From contig NW_021163183.1 in the NCBI RefSeq assembly GCF_004324835.1, positions 310,001 to 374,000 on the forward strand: a stretch of DNA of 64,000 nt, read 5' to 3'. Positions within the stretch are counted from its first letter, which is position 1; each line of letters starts with the position of its first letter. Below are positions 12,531 to 23,893 of this stretch, piece after piece. The position numbers and the translations under genes were made by a program. The notes beneath the pieces were generated by a model. It did not search any database. It was not told the DNA's origin and was given only the letters and a program-made list of their open reading frames with translations. This DNA is from Dendronephthya gigantea (lineage: Eukaryota; Cnidaria; Anthozoa; Malacalcyonacea; Nephtheidae).

Positions 12531-14465
12531 CTAAGGTATAGTGTTCATTTCGTTATCAATATTAGTGTCTGAACTATTTTCCATCTCATCTTCGTCTTTC
12601 TTTTCACCAGACTTGACAGGGCAACCGTATAGTTTCCCGATTTGCAAAATATCTAAAACGCTGAGCCCTTTTCTTTGTCCAATCTTAGCGCGTTTCTTTG
12701 GGATTACCGTCGGGGTTTTTTGATTTTTGCCAAAGATGAGCTTGGGATAATGCATAACAGAGCCGAAATCATAGACAACATCCCTCGAGTCGATGATGCG
12801 TTTGGAAAACTTCATGAAATTTACTTTGTAACCTGAATAAAATGATTAAAAATATATTCTAGCCGTTTAAAACTCATAGTTCCAGTAAGCTCGATGACAA
12901 TTTCTGTTGACAGTCAAGCTGAAAATAAACTGTCACAAACCCTCGTGCATTCACACCAACACTTTGGTTCAAATTTATCTCGTACAGCTGCAGGTAAAAT
13001 CGAGCTAATAACAAACATAATTTATGTTAGTTACCTGGTTTAACATTTTTCCAATTTATTTTGACAAATTCATCTCGGTCTGGTCTTGACTGTTCATGGA
13101 AGAATCCCATAGCGTGACCGATTTCATGAATGATATTACCAACGCGACACGCATGTCCTTTCTCGCCAACAATAAGTTCCTGCTCTCCTCCGATACGCCC
13201 AACATAAGACGAACATCTAGAGGAAAAATTTAGCAGTTCATTCCTTCCTTTCATTTCCATTTTTTACTTCTCCTATTTTTACCGTTTTTTACTTCTCCTA
13301 TTTTGTAACTCTGCCCCTTTTTAGTGTATCCTATTCTACTTCCGAGTCCATTTATTCATCTTTCATTCCATTTCAGTGTATTCTATTCTACTTTTTATCA
13401 TTCTTTCTTCTTGTTTTCACTTCCTTTTAGTTTTTATCTTTCTATTCATTCTGGTCATTTAAAATAAACTAACCCAGGTTTTTGCTTAAACTTGATGTAA
13501 TCTTTCTCGCCATCTCTTTCTTTGAATTTCAAGCACGTCTTCTTCTGCCAATGTTTGATAGCAGCCGCAATAATCCCCCTTCGAAATTTATCTAAATTGA
13601 AAAGAGTTATCTCAATCATCATAAATTGAACCTCTTGTTCACCCTTGTCCACAAGAAAGGACCGTTGTTCATGAAAGATTCTTCATCTTTTGGAAAAGTT
13701 CTATAGAGTTAGGATTCTTGGAAGTGTGAATCAGGTTTAAAATTATGTTGTTGTTAGGTTACAGCGCTTACCAACGCCTTTTGCGATGACATAAGGTACA
13801 ACTTTCTTTCTCCATGTTCTGCGAACATTCTTAACCAAGGCGCGGGAGTGCGGTTGATCGTCAGCTGTCGATGAATCTAGCATTTTTGTGAGTTTAGCCA
13901 TTTGATCGTTTGTCGTGAGTACGTCTCCTTGAAAGTAATGCATTCCAAGATTCTCTTCAGCTGAAAAACAACAAATTTCATTTTTTTTTATATCGCACTC
14001 CTCTTTGTTTCTTTAAAGAAAATTGATATTCAAATTGTACGTTTTGTCATATCGTCTTCGTCTTCCATCATTTCATCTTTCTCATCAGAAATACTTTCAT
14101 TCATGTCGCTGCCCATTTCATCATCTTGAAAGTTGTTATCAAGTCGTTCATCCTTCTTCGCCAATACGGTCTTAATCGTGCGACCTTTAACAATGCAAAA
14201 CACTTGTAAATTATACCTCTTGCATTGTTTGTGATTTATTATAGGTAGCACGGTCCTTTATTTAAAAGCAATAGGTTATATTTTACTATCTAATATTTGA
14301 TTTCATTGTCAGAAGAGAACGCTCGCCGTTTCTTGCAGTCAGACGCTTTAAAACATTTCTAAAACGTGTCGTATTTGACATGAAAACCTGGCAGTTTTTA
14401 AAGAGGAATGTACCTTTTATTGAAAGGCACAAAAGAAGAACGAGAAACAATGTGATGCTGCGCAT
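12531..14465 (-). CDS. Astacin-family zinc metalloprotease, secreted proenzyme
   Basis: Six minus-strand exons: 14414-14465, 14041-14184, 13772-13960, 13474-13591, 13035-13216 and 12531-12832. They join in frame to 328 aa. The N-terminus MRSITLFLVLLLCLSIKG is a clear signal peptide. The propeptide is Asp/Glu-rich and carries FQGD, the aspartate switch that occupies the zinc in astacin zymogens. The catalytic domain begins near RTWRKKVVPYVI. It has the zinc motif HEIGHAMGFFHEQSRPDRD and the Met-turn SVMHYP, with its Tyr. The four conserved domain cysteines are present (KTC, PGC, HAC, YGC). There is no EGF, CUB, MAM or ShK module after the catalytic domain, only an acidic tail of about 30 residues. 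It should act outside the cell as an endopeptidase. Assignment is firm; subfamily and substrate are unknown. Confidence 0.95.
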
Positions 14466-16150
14466 CGGGAACCCTTGCCTTGTCCTAAAAATCAATAAAC
14501 AAAAGATATACATTGACGCTGAGAAAATGAAAATTTGTTAGGATGCAAGGACTGGAGCCTGATACACTGACCTGCTACACCGCCTGGAGCATGTACTAAG
14601 AAACACGTCCTGGGCTTAAGAATAAGAAACTCTGATCATCTCAGGGGCCAATACTTAGCTATAATATACTTACCCGAACAAACTGCCTGTAGGGTATAGA
14701 GACAAAGTAATTATCACTTGTAGTTATCTCAGCTCGATAATCGCCATTTTACAAACGCGCCATCATAACTCTGAGTGCATTCTGGTTGGATTAACTGACA
14801 ATATGCCAAAATATCCATACGTTTGTGATAGTATGACAGCGAAAACAACCGCGGTTTGTTTCTGAACGACTCGAGGGAAAAATCACAATAACTACAAAAT
14901 TTCGCGCATTTTTTTATTCTTGCGACAAGTTCCCTTCGTTCCAAGCGGCTGAGCAGAGATGAAACGCTTGTCAATCACCCTCCAGGTGGATCAGACACAA
15001 ACCGCGGTTGTTGAGAGCGAATAGAAATATTTCAAAGCATCTAACCTTTTTCCTTTTATTTTGTCAGAATTATACTCCAAAGATTGTGTCTTCTGACGCT
15101 TGTTTTCATTATGAAAACTGGTCACGGAGCGCTTCAATTGATCGCGAAATTAAACAAACAGGTATGAACAAACATCGCCTCTGTTTTGCTCGGTTGTTGG
15201 CCCATAATATTCGAATATTAGAAATTTGAAGAACCCCTAATGATGCGGTGGAATTACCTGGTATTGAGCGAGGTAAAACATGACCAAGAACGTTGCCAAC
15301 CAACGGTTTGCGATGGAGTTACCGCGGTTAAAACACGGCGGCGAGAAGATCAATGATTCAAAAATTTATACAGCGAGTTGCTTGCAAGGATGATTTTAAT
15401 GATTTGCGAGCCTTGAAATCTAAATTTAGATCGCATCTGTAATCTGCATGGGTCCTCACAGACGCAATCTTATCTAGATTTTATCTTTATTACTTTTTAA
15501 AATGGCGATTGGCAAATGAAAGTTTACTTTTATGAAATCGCGTTGGTTGAGTGCCATTTTTTCATAAGTGTATACACTATATATCATATGGTGAATAGCG
15601 CTATGATCGAGCTTTCGTACAACTCGTACCAGAATTGTCTGTTGCCAATTGTTATTGTACGGTATCCTGCGTACGATTGTAAATGAGGACCACATACATA
15701 GCTACGCGTCTGCGAATTAGTCCAAAGTGTCATCACGGCGCTGGTTTCATGTTCCACTATTCAAACTCGGGTATTTGGATACTGAGCTCTCATTAGTTGC
15801 CGTCCAACGTAATTAGAATCGTGTTTGCTAAATCGCAATCGTTGGCCAATCAGTGAGGACTATATTCGATTTGAATATGAAGCAACTGACAATATAAGTC
15901 ATATGACCCAGAACATGAAATTTGGCGGTAATTTTACATAGTTTTAATAATTATCATATTTTCCAATAAATTACCTCAAACGTTTCTTATCGTTTTTCCC
16001 CATTTCATATTATTTCTGTTTCAAATTTGACTGGAACTGAGGATTCAACTACTTTATCCATATAAACAAGCCATTGGACATACAAAGTGGTGCATTAATG
16101 TACCCTTTAGTGTGATGTTGTTGTTTATTACGTCATCTGGATTTTTCCAT
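14466..16150. other. Spacer between astacin and the array, no gene seen
   Basis: This holds the upstream region of the minus-strand astacin. A possible 5' UTR acceptor (TGATTTTTAG) lies near 14486, just before the start codon. No conserved protein, RNA gene or transposon termini were recognised. The 60-80 codon open frames are not supported by splice signals or similarity. Confidence 0.4.
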
Positions 16151-16161
16151 GGGATTTTCCC
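16151..16161 (+). promoter_or_regulatory. kappa-B-like site upstream of G1
   Basis: GGGATTTTCCC matches the Rel/NF-kappa-B consensus GGGRNNYYCC. It is about 88 bases upstream of the G1 first-exon ATG. A TTTATACA box follows near 16208 and could be the core promoter. Binding is inferred from the motif and its position. Confidence 0.55.
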
Positions 16162-16248
16162 GAAACTTGGCGGTAATATTTCACCGTTTGAATCGACGCG
16201 TTGGCATTTATACAGACTATCTTGGCAAAGAATATTGTATATTTTACG

Positions 16249-17032
16249 ATGAACGGGTAAGTGCGTTTTCAATCAATGTATATTATATACCAAATATTTG
16301 TTTAGAATCATATATGAGTAGAGTGCTCGATATACTGAAGTATATAGAGCTAATAATAAGACGAGAATAGATTACAATAAACTTAGTTTACTTCATATGA
16401 TTTTATTCACTACAAATTTGAAGAAATCTATTAAACGAACTCTACCAGTCATGCAAGCTGTAACTTTTAGTTTTGAACTACCCAACGCCATTAAGAATAT
16501 TTCTGCTATTAGACCAAGACCTGTTTCTTTTATTTCTGTTTGAAAATGTAAGATACTTTATCCAAGTTATGATATAAAGAAATAACGAGCGAAACGTTCA
16601 GCAAGTGTGTCAGACGTGCTGTGAAGACATGTGTAACTTCATTTTTCAATGTTTCACAGGTTAGATATAGTGGAACTCGAAAGCAGATGTCATTTGATTC
16701 GAAATATCAAAGGAACGCATACTTGCTTTCCAATAGGATCCCCTTCATGGAAACAGTTCTACCTCGGCCATGTTGATGTCTGGCCAGAGTATTGTTGCGT
16801 GTATGATTGTGAAAACATGCCTTACGGCGGAGCCCACGTATGGGTGAACGAGATAACGGCAACGAAGTATATAATTTCATATACATTGTTGAACGAAGTA
16901 TACATCGTTCCGATGTGTACTTTTCATAATAATTCTCAGAATGAAGATTTGTTGGCAGTTCGCGAAGGCACTCTCGCTGTGCCTGTGTACGAACCAGAGA
17001 CATCTGGATCACGCCGAACCTGTTACATGTAA
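16249..17032 (+). CDS. Array gene G1: Cys/His (WP-C4C-GAHV-PMC) domain protein
   Basis: Exon 1 is 16249-16256 (ATGAACGG, donor GTAAGT). Exon 2 is 16660-17032, after TTTCACAG. Together they give 126 aa starting MNGLDIVELE. The predicted metal ligands are C-x4-C in WPEYCCVYDC, H in GGAHV, and C and H in PMCTFHN. Between GGAHV and VYIVPMC there are about 18 extra residues compared with the paralogues; the bases there carry a 10-bp direct repeat (ACGAAGTATA), so a small duplication or insertion is likely. The residues after HN read EDLLAV instead of the usual (E/D)W-x2-V. The tail is ETSGSRRTCYM, with no CaaX box. Function is unknown. First gene of the ten-gene array. Confidence 0.8.
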
Positions 17033-17364
17033 CGATTCAGTGAATAGACTGAAATGCATGTATGCGTTTCTTAGTTCATACTACTTTAAATTGTTGTTAT
17101 TTTATTGACTGCATGCTACTAGGATTAATAGGATAGTATCGTTAGCAGAAGTCATGCAAGATAGCGTGGTTGAAACTGTTCGATCGACCTAGGTCGTTTT
17201 AACAAAGGGACGGAGCAGTTTATGTATGTTACACTTATAGAATTCTTATTTCTACATTCATTCAGTGCATGATATGTCTCAGTGAAATATAATTTATGTT
17301 TAATAACACTATAGTGTTCTTACTCACAGCATCATTGAAAGCAATTATCGCACTTGTTTATAAC

Positions 17365-17373
17365 TTCCTGGAA
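17365..17373. promoter_or_regulatory. STAT-like TTCCTGGAA site upstream of G2
   Basis: TTCCTGGAA fits the STAT palindrome TTC-N3-GAA and lies about 205 bases upstream of the proposed G2 start. G2 is one of the few array genes where I found no kappa-B decamer. The motif is short and could be chance. Confidence 0.2.
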
Positions 17374-17576
17374 GCCGAGTTCATGATCAGCCGTTGTTAT
17401 TTGAGTACCGCACACCTTATACGGTGTTGCCTGATATAAAATTCACAGACGTACACGTCATTCAAAATGGATATTGAATATCATATCAACTTTGAATACT
17501 CTGGCACATTTGTGAAATAGATGACGCTCCTTCGCGCCTCTGTTTAGAAAATTCTCGTGATATTTCTCGTCTAAAC

Positions 17577-19275
17577 ATGAGGTACGTATCGTAGGTTTAT
17601 GTAAGGCTTATTGTTTTTCAACATTATGATGTTATATCTTACTGTAGCACACATTTCTAATAATATTTTATAGGAAGTTTTTAAACAAATGTAGCTACAT
17701 AAATTGATAAATGATTTGACTGTATACATATATTGGATAGAATGCAAGGTAACATGCACTTCTAGCAAACGACCTTTCAATACTGAACCATATTTAAAAT
17801 CTCGAGGCATATAATGATATATCTAAACCTTTAATTGGCTGACTTGGATCTTTCTGAAATAATTTACAATAAAACAGCTGCTGTGTTGGACAGGTTTCTA
17901 TAAGAATTGTGGTAGCCAATGTCACGTTAGAAATAGTTCTTTCAATCGACTGAGAATGAGAATGATTTTACACTACTATTGAATGGTTTCCCGTAGAGCA
18001 AACCAACCGTAAAGCATCGATATCAGCTCTCGATGCAGTGCTCAAACTTACTTTCGATTTCTGAAATGTATGCAAACCGCCTTATAAATATCTAATTTCA
18101 TACTTATAGATGTCCTGTCGATGAAAATATGTCGATGTACATAAGTTGAAATTGCATTTGTATTAAAACGTAGAGGACTTCGATTATAATGCATATTTTC
18201 GAATTCTCAAAGGAGAATGTTTCTATATATAGTCGTCGTCTCATGACCTTTCAATTGAGAATATTGTGATAGTCCACAAGCCGGTGTGCTGAGCAGCAGG
18301 AGGTCCTTTGATGATAGGTTGACTGATTCATTATATTTACCATTTTTCCTTGATGCTGAGTGTGACTGTTGCAGTTTAAACCGTACTTTTAGTTTTAACT
18401 TATTAACCATAGGAGTGTAGCTAATTACGCCATCATTCAAGTCAGGCTATAAATTGCAATCCACAGTGAGTTATATAACTCGTGTCTCGTGGCTCCTATC
18501 AACGCAAGGGTAATATTACATGGTTTTAAAATGGATTATAAATGAGAAATACTGATATTGCGTCTTACAGTTACACAATTCTAAACAGATGTTGAAATAT
18601 AACTAGTTTTATCTTCATCAACAAACTATCACCAGGTTTAAATTTCATTGCATCAAAAGGAACTAAACTACTGTAATGTGAAATGACGCCTTATTTTCCA
18701 AGAATGATGACTGAATAAAGTCAAAAACCATTAGTAATAAAGTACTTCTGTGATTGGAAATACAGCAATAATCAATAATAGACAACGATAATCGATAATA
18801 GACGGCGATAATCAATAATAGGCAGCGATAATCAATCATATAGACAGCGATAATCAATCATAGACAGCAATAATCTACCGATAAACGGTAATTTCTAATC
18901 TTTTTAACACTCAACAGTGAGTTTTACTTGGAAGATGGTAATTGGGTGAAGAATATTTCAGGCTCGGGCGATGAGAGACCGCGGGGAAGTCGTTTTAAGA
19001 CATGGAAACAGTTCTACATCGGGCACAACGGACGAACATGGCCTCGGTATTGTTGTATCGACCAGTGTATGGAACGTGCTGATGGTGGGGGTCACGTGAA
19101 CATTCAAGGAAGACGTGGTGCGTTTATCGTACCCATGTGCGACAGACTGCACAATACTGCTCAAAATATGGAATGGTTGCCAGTGAGGGAAGGCACCATT
19201 GCATTGCACGTGGACAATCACGTGGAGGAGGCCCCAATCATAGAAGATAACAGTAACTGGTGTGCGATTTCCTGA
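17577..19275 (+). CDS. Array gene G2: Cys/His domain protein with CaaX box (CAIS)
   Basis: Exon 1 is 17577-17581 (ATGAG, donor GTACGT). Exon 2 is 18918-19275, after CACTCAACAG. The frame is kept, giving 120 aa that start MSEFYLEDG. The domain reads VKNISGSGD, TWKQFYIG, WPRYCCIDQC, ADGGGHV, FIVPMC and RLHN, followed by EWLPVREGTIALHV. The protein ends SNWCAIS: a C-terminal CaaX box whose final Ser favours farnesylation in known prenyltransferases. Membrane anchoring is therefore likely but inferred. The first exon is only five bases and rests on phase and on the same design in its paralogues. Confidence 0.8.
18761..18875. repeat. 20-bp tandem repeat in G2 intron
   Basis: About five to six imperfect copies of a unit close to GACAGCGATAATCAATAATA, just upstream of the G2 second-exon acceptor. 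Confidence 0.8.
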
Positions 19276-19834
19276 TTTTGATGATACTGAAGATATATCC
19301 ACACATTTTTTCCTTCTTGCGTCCGATTATAGCCTCGCTTTCATCTAGATACATCTGGACGTTTTTTTGCAACCCGCCTTTGCTTAACTGAATATTTGAT
19401 CTAGTCCTGTGTGCTACACTGTTTGGGCTTTATCGTGCATGAAGATGGAACAATTTATGTTAAGTAAAGACTAATTTATATTTTTATTCTGTCTATAGTT
19501 GATAAACTAACTGATTTGACAGAAAGATGTGAATGAAATTTAAAATTTAAGCTAATTTATAGTAAAGTAGAAGCTATAATATACTGAAATATAGGACATA
19601 TTTAATCTTTTTTGTGTCTTCGACACTATGCATGGATGATATAATGTAGGCATGCAATCTGCAAGACGGTGCCAGTTATAAATAAAGAGAAATAGGAAGC
19701 TCCTTGCTTCAATGCCGGAAATTGGAAAGTTCCAAGACTTTTTTGGTCACATTTGTGCGTTCTAGTGTTTATATTATGCTTTTCAAAAAGCTTGGTTTAA
19801 AACTAAGTTGCTATAAAAGAAGCTATATCCGTAC

Positions 19835-19917
19835 ATGTCCTATCATGTCCTATCATGTCTTATCATGTCCTATCATGCCTTACCATGTCCTATCATGTCC
19901 TATCATGTCCTATCGTG
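19835..19917. repeat. 10-bp tandem repeat (TCCTATCATG)n
   Basis: Eight to nine copies of TCCTATCATG with a few substitutions, in the spacer between G2 and the promoter of G3. The rest of 19276-20027 shows no other feature. Confidence 0.85.
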
Positions 19918-20027
19918 TCACAATCAGATCAGATCTTGCACCATCATGATGATATAATGATCATGTGACTACAACCTGTCCATGTGGCTTTTGTGACGCT
20001 ATATTTTTACCTCATTACTCATACAAA

Positions 20028-20037
20028 GGGAACTCCC
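20028..20037 (+). promoter_or_regulatory. kappa-B-like site upstream of G3
   Basis: GGGAACTCCC fits GGGRNNYYCC. It precedes a TTTATTTAAG box (about 20051) and the proposed non-coding first exon of G3, which ends at 20153 with donor GTACGT. Confidence 0.5.
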
Positions 20038-20801
20038 TACTCCCTAGCTTTTTTATTTAAGCTAACGGGAGCTTTGATAACCACATTTTAACGCCTATGC
20101 TCCTTGGAGGAACGACTACGAGAATTTAGAATCTTTTTCACCTCGATTTTCAGGTACGTTTATTCTGGTTTCCAAGTCATATTTATCACTTTATGGTACA
20201 GGCCCAATAGATCATGTATTTCAGCTTTAGTATTTCAGTTATTTTAAGTTGATATCATATAAACAGATGATATCATAATCCGCAGTATAATGTTGAAATT
20301 TTTACATTAAAAGCCGAATGGAGGCATGCTGAAATTTTAGAAAAATACTACAGTCTCAAATCATATAGTTTCATCAAAACATTTTCACTTTCAATTTCAA
20401 ATTAAACATTTTGTATTGGACATATTGTGAAAGAAACTGTTTAGTCAGCCATTCTTAAGTGAATCATATCAATAATTTCGTAAATGTCACATTTCTGCCT
20501 CATACTTTTGTTTTCATGATATAATATTGAATGCATTAGTGGGTATATCATCAGAAGTTGGTTGAAAATCCCGCAACATGAATATTGATCCACGGAAACC
20601 ACTCCCCAATAAGCGCGAATTTCCAAGAAATACAGAATCAGTTGAGCTATTTCCAAGAAATACAGAACCAATCTAAGACATTAGAACCCTGTCTTATAAT
20701 GTCAGAAGATTTGTAGCAATTAATTAATAAGTTATTCTCACTGAAATCATTGCAAACTTATTTTCATTTCTATAGGTACTTCATTTTGGAAAGGAAGAAA
20801 A

Positions 20802-23171
20802 ATGAGCGGGTAAGTGTTTAGCGTGTATCTGGATTACACGCTTTGCGTGACACAAGATTCAAATTAGTTATTTATCTAAAGAACATGCATATCTTTAAAA
20901 ACGGGTCATAAGAATATCATTTCACAGTTTTGCTTGTCAGCGCTTTTATTTGTTTTATTGGCGCCAATGTGGTGTATGGAGAATCATGCAATATACAACT
21001 TACGGAATGTTGGCTGTGATACATATGAAAAAATATATAGCTAAACCAGTTAAACCTTCGCAGGCGCGGATCTAGACCGTATCGAACGTGGCTCGAGCCA
21101 CGGTCAGATTTTCCCATCTAGAATTTCCCATCTGCAATCTAATATTCACACATTATTTAGAAGTACATATTAATTCTTTGAATCACACCAAAATTAAGCA
21201 GCTATATGTCTAAAACAATAATAACAGTAATATCTTTCGTTATCGTTGTCATATTATTACCAATTCTTGCTAAAAGTGGGAACAAATTCCCAATTATTAT
21301 TCCTTGTTTCATAGTATGATTGTTCAGTTAACACTGAACTATAAAAATCGCCGAAAGCTTGCCGAATTGTGCCGAGTATGTTCGGAAGCTAGTCGTACAT
21401 TCGAAGCTGCGATCACAGCAACTAGTTGACACGGTCAGCGTGCACATTATTGCGCAATTGTTACTAAATATAGTAACGTTCGGACACGGTGCAGTGTAGC
21501 AAACCAATCACAGGGCAAGCTTTTGTCACGTGAGCCACGGTGCGACACGGTGCGACACGGTGGCCTGTTTTTGATTGCGCAATAAGCATGATAAACAATA
21601 AAGTTCGATACTTCTCGACTTCGAACTCGGATACAGTGTATAAATAACACGTTAAATTGGTCTGTTCGCTGCATCCTGGCTGAATCGAATGCATTAATAC
21701 ATGAATCCGTCGAAATTTCTCAAAAGCAAATCTAAGCGAGCATATTTCAGGGGAAATATATGGCTCTTCAGGCTACAACATGATGGAATTATTACTAAAG
21801 AAAGGCTTCGCTCGTTCGCGTTTAATATAGAATCGCAACGACAATTTTTAAACTGCTATTTCCCAAGCCAGAGTGAGACAAATACTGAAAATCTTTACTT
21901 AGTTAATGTCCTTGTAAGGTAAGACTTTTAAGTTTTAAATCGAACTATGATACAAATTTGCATTTACGCTGTAGTCTGTGAATAATTTGTGTATGCTAAT
22001 TTCACGTTATGTTGAGTGTGAATGAAATATCGGTAAATACCTCACGAAAAATTGGTTTGTGGTTTTATAAAAGTACAGAGATTTACAATATTCGCTTTTA
22101 AACGTTCGCTGAAGAATATTGTAGAACCAAAGCTCAGAAAATGTTTAAAATTTGGAAATTTTCCAGGGTCCATAGCCCCTTCGCCGACCCCCTCCCCCAC
22201 CCACCCGGAAATTTTTAGTCCTATATGACACGGTCAGATTTTTGGCTGGATCCGCGCCTGCTTCGTGTATAGCTGTATTAACATACAATCTCATAGTTGC
22301 AATGCATGCAGAAATTCTGCTGATCTAGAAACATCTATTTGTTCCGAATTGTTTCACTTGGACTTGGCATTCGCCTTCGATTCACAATCCACGTTTATGA
22401 AACGGATATGTTTAATTCTGGGCTGCAGTCAAGCGTTCGTCCGGACTTGAAACTTTATTTGTATTTGCCATTAGTTGATGGCCTCGTGAAACTCAGATAT
22501 ACGCTAAAAATTTGTATTTATTCATAATGGTTACGCTTATCTATCGTGTCATCCATACGAATTTAATATTGCTGATCGAGCTGTTTTTTTGGTTTCGCTT
22601 TCTGATTTACAAATTCATAAATTCAACATACAAATTAATCGGTCTATTTATTCTATATACCGAATATGGTATCATTCTTATAATAAAATCCAGTAATTGG
22701 AAACGAAGACCAAATTTTACCTACCAAAACTTATATACGTAATACCACAAAACACAGGCCATGCATGCCATCGAACAAAAGCTAGCTTGACTTGCAAGTT
22801 TACATATCACAAAACCTGCTACATCTAAACAATGATAAATATTTCTTGATTTTAGTGATTTAAAATTGAAAAGTGGAACAAAAGTTCAAAACATCAAAGG
22901 AACAAGTGCTTGCGAGGCAACTGCAGGTACGTGGAAGCGGTTTTATGAAAGGAGACATCCCTGGCCATCTAGCTGTCGTATAAAGTCTTGTGGAAATTCT
23001 GCTGACGGTGGGGGTCATGTAAGAATTGATGGAAGACCTGGTGTGTATATTATACCAATGTGTTCCCATCACAACAATCCTCACAAAGATGAATGGCAAT
23101 CTGTCAATGAAGGCACAATTGCTGCCCGTGTTGACGAAGAGGATACAAGTGGGCCAGGTTTCTGCCGTTAA
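20802..23171 (+). CDS. Array gene G3: Cys/His domain protein
   Basis: A non-coding first exon ends at 20153 (CAG|GTACGT). The second exon, 20776-20809, ends with ATGAGCGG. The domain exon is 22856-23171, after TTGATTTTAG. The product is 107 aa and starts MSGDLKLKSGTKVQN. The domain shows GTWKRFYE, WPSSCRIKSC, ADGGGHV, VYIIPMCSHHN and EWQSVNEGTIAARV. It is a compact member; the tail is DTSGPGFCR, with no CaaX. The DTSGP tail is shared with G5 and partly with G1. The 2-kb second intron is interrupted by a 1.2-kb hAT-like element (21061-22260). Confidence 0.85.
21061..22260. mobile_element. Non-autonomous hAT-like DNA transposon, 1.2 kb
   Basis: The ends are CAGGCGCGGATCTAG and, inverted, CAGGCGCGGATCCAG. 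They are flanked by the direct 5-bp repeat CTTCG (21056-21060 and 22261-22265). CAG...CTG termini resemble hAT elements, and some hAT groups make 5-bp duplications instead of 8. A second inverted motif (ACGGTCAGATTTT) lies near both ends. Inside, 21701-21922 is an open frame starting MNPSKFLKSKSKRAYF and closing at a plausible GTAAGAC donor. It could be the first exon of a lost transposase or captured sequence, but I do not recognise it. No transposase core is visible. Confidence 0.75.
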
Positions 23172-23800
23172 CGAAAGAATGATATTCTACGCCTGACAAT
23201 CACTTCTCATGCACAGCAAATTAGTAGCTACACTCTTTTCTTTTTGAATAACTTTTTAGTTTTCATGCATGCTTTGTAGTAAGTCAATATACTTATAAAC
23301 TTCTTTTTTTTTAATGAAATACGTAAAGTGGAAGTCAAGTCTGTAAGTAAACAAACGGCTTGTTTACATTTCAAACTTCAATATTTTTTAAAATACGATA
23401 TCCTGTCTGAATAACCCTATTTAGGTTTGTTACGCTTCTAAATTAATATGAACTAGAATTAATGTTAAGAAAAAATAAAAAACATGCGAAATTTAGGCAA
23501 TTTCCACATCAGAGGGCCCACACTTGTTATGAGCAGAACCTATGCGCAGAACGGACTTGACTTCCACTTTAATGTTATCAAGTTGATAATTGTTTGGATT
23601 GTGTTTATGTTTAGTTTAAGATCGTGTGTGATAATGTTTACATGCAAACTCTTGCTCTATCTCTTAAAATATTATGAATTGTCAGGATATATATTTCACA
23701 TCATTTTGTCATACTATTCTTTTTAATTATAATAAGTTAAAATCCCGTAAAATTTCGGCAAGTCTCTTTGTTATGAGCCTCATTATCTATGCAAGGCCAA
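23172..23800. other. G3-G4 spacer
   Basis: AT-rich G3 3' flank and G4 5' region. No separate gene is seen. The open frame at 23484-23726 is hydrophobic and unsupported. Confidence 0.4.
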
Positions 23801-23811
23801 GGGAAAACCCC
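23801..23811 (-). promoter_or_regulatory. kappa-B-like site upstream of G4
   Basis: GGGAAAACCCC reads GGGGTTTTCC on the minus strand, which fits GGGRNNYYCC. It lies about 83 bases upstream of the G4 ATG. Confidence 0.5.
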
Positions 23812-23893
23812 TCTGGTTCATAATCGCCATATTGCTAGCTATATCATCGCTTTTATTATTTGGAGCGCTTCAGTTAACAAGTTTACAACTAAG

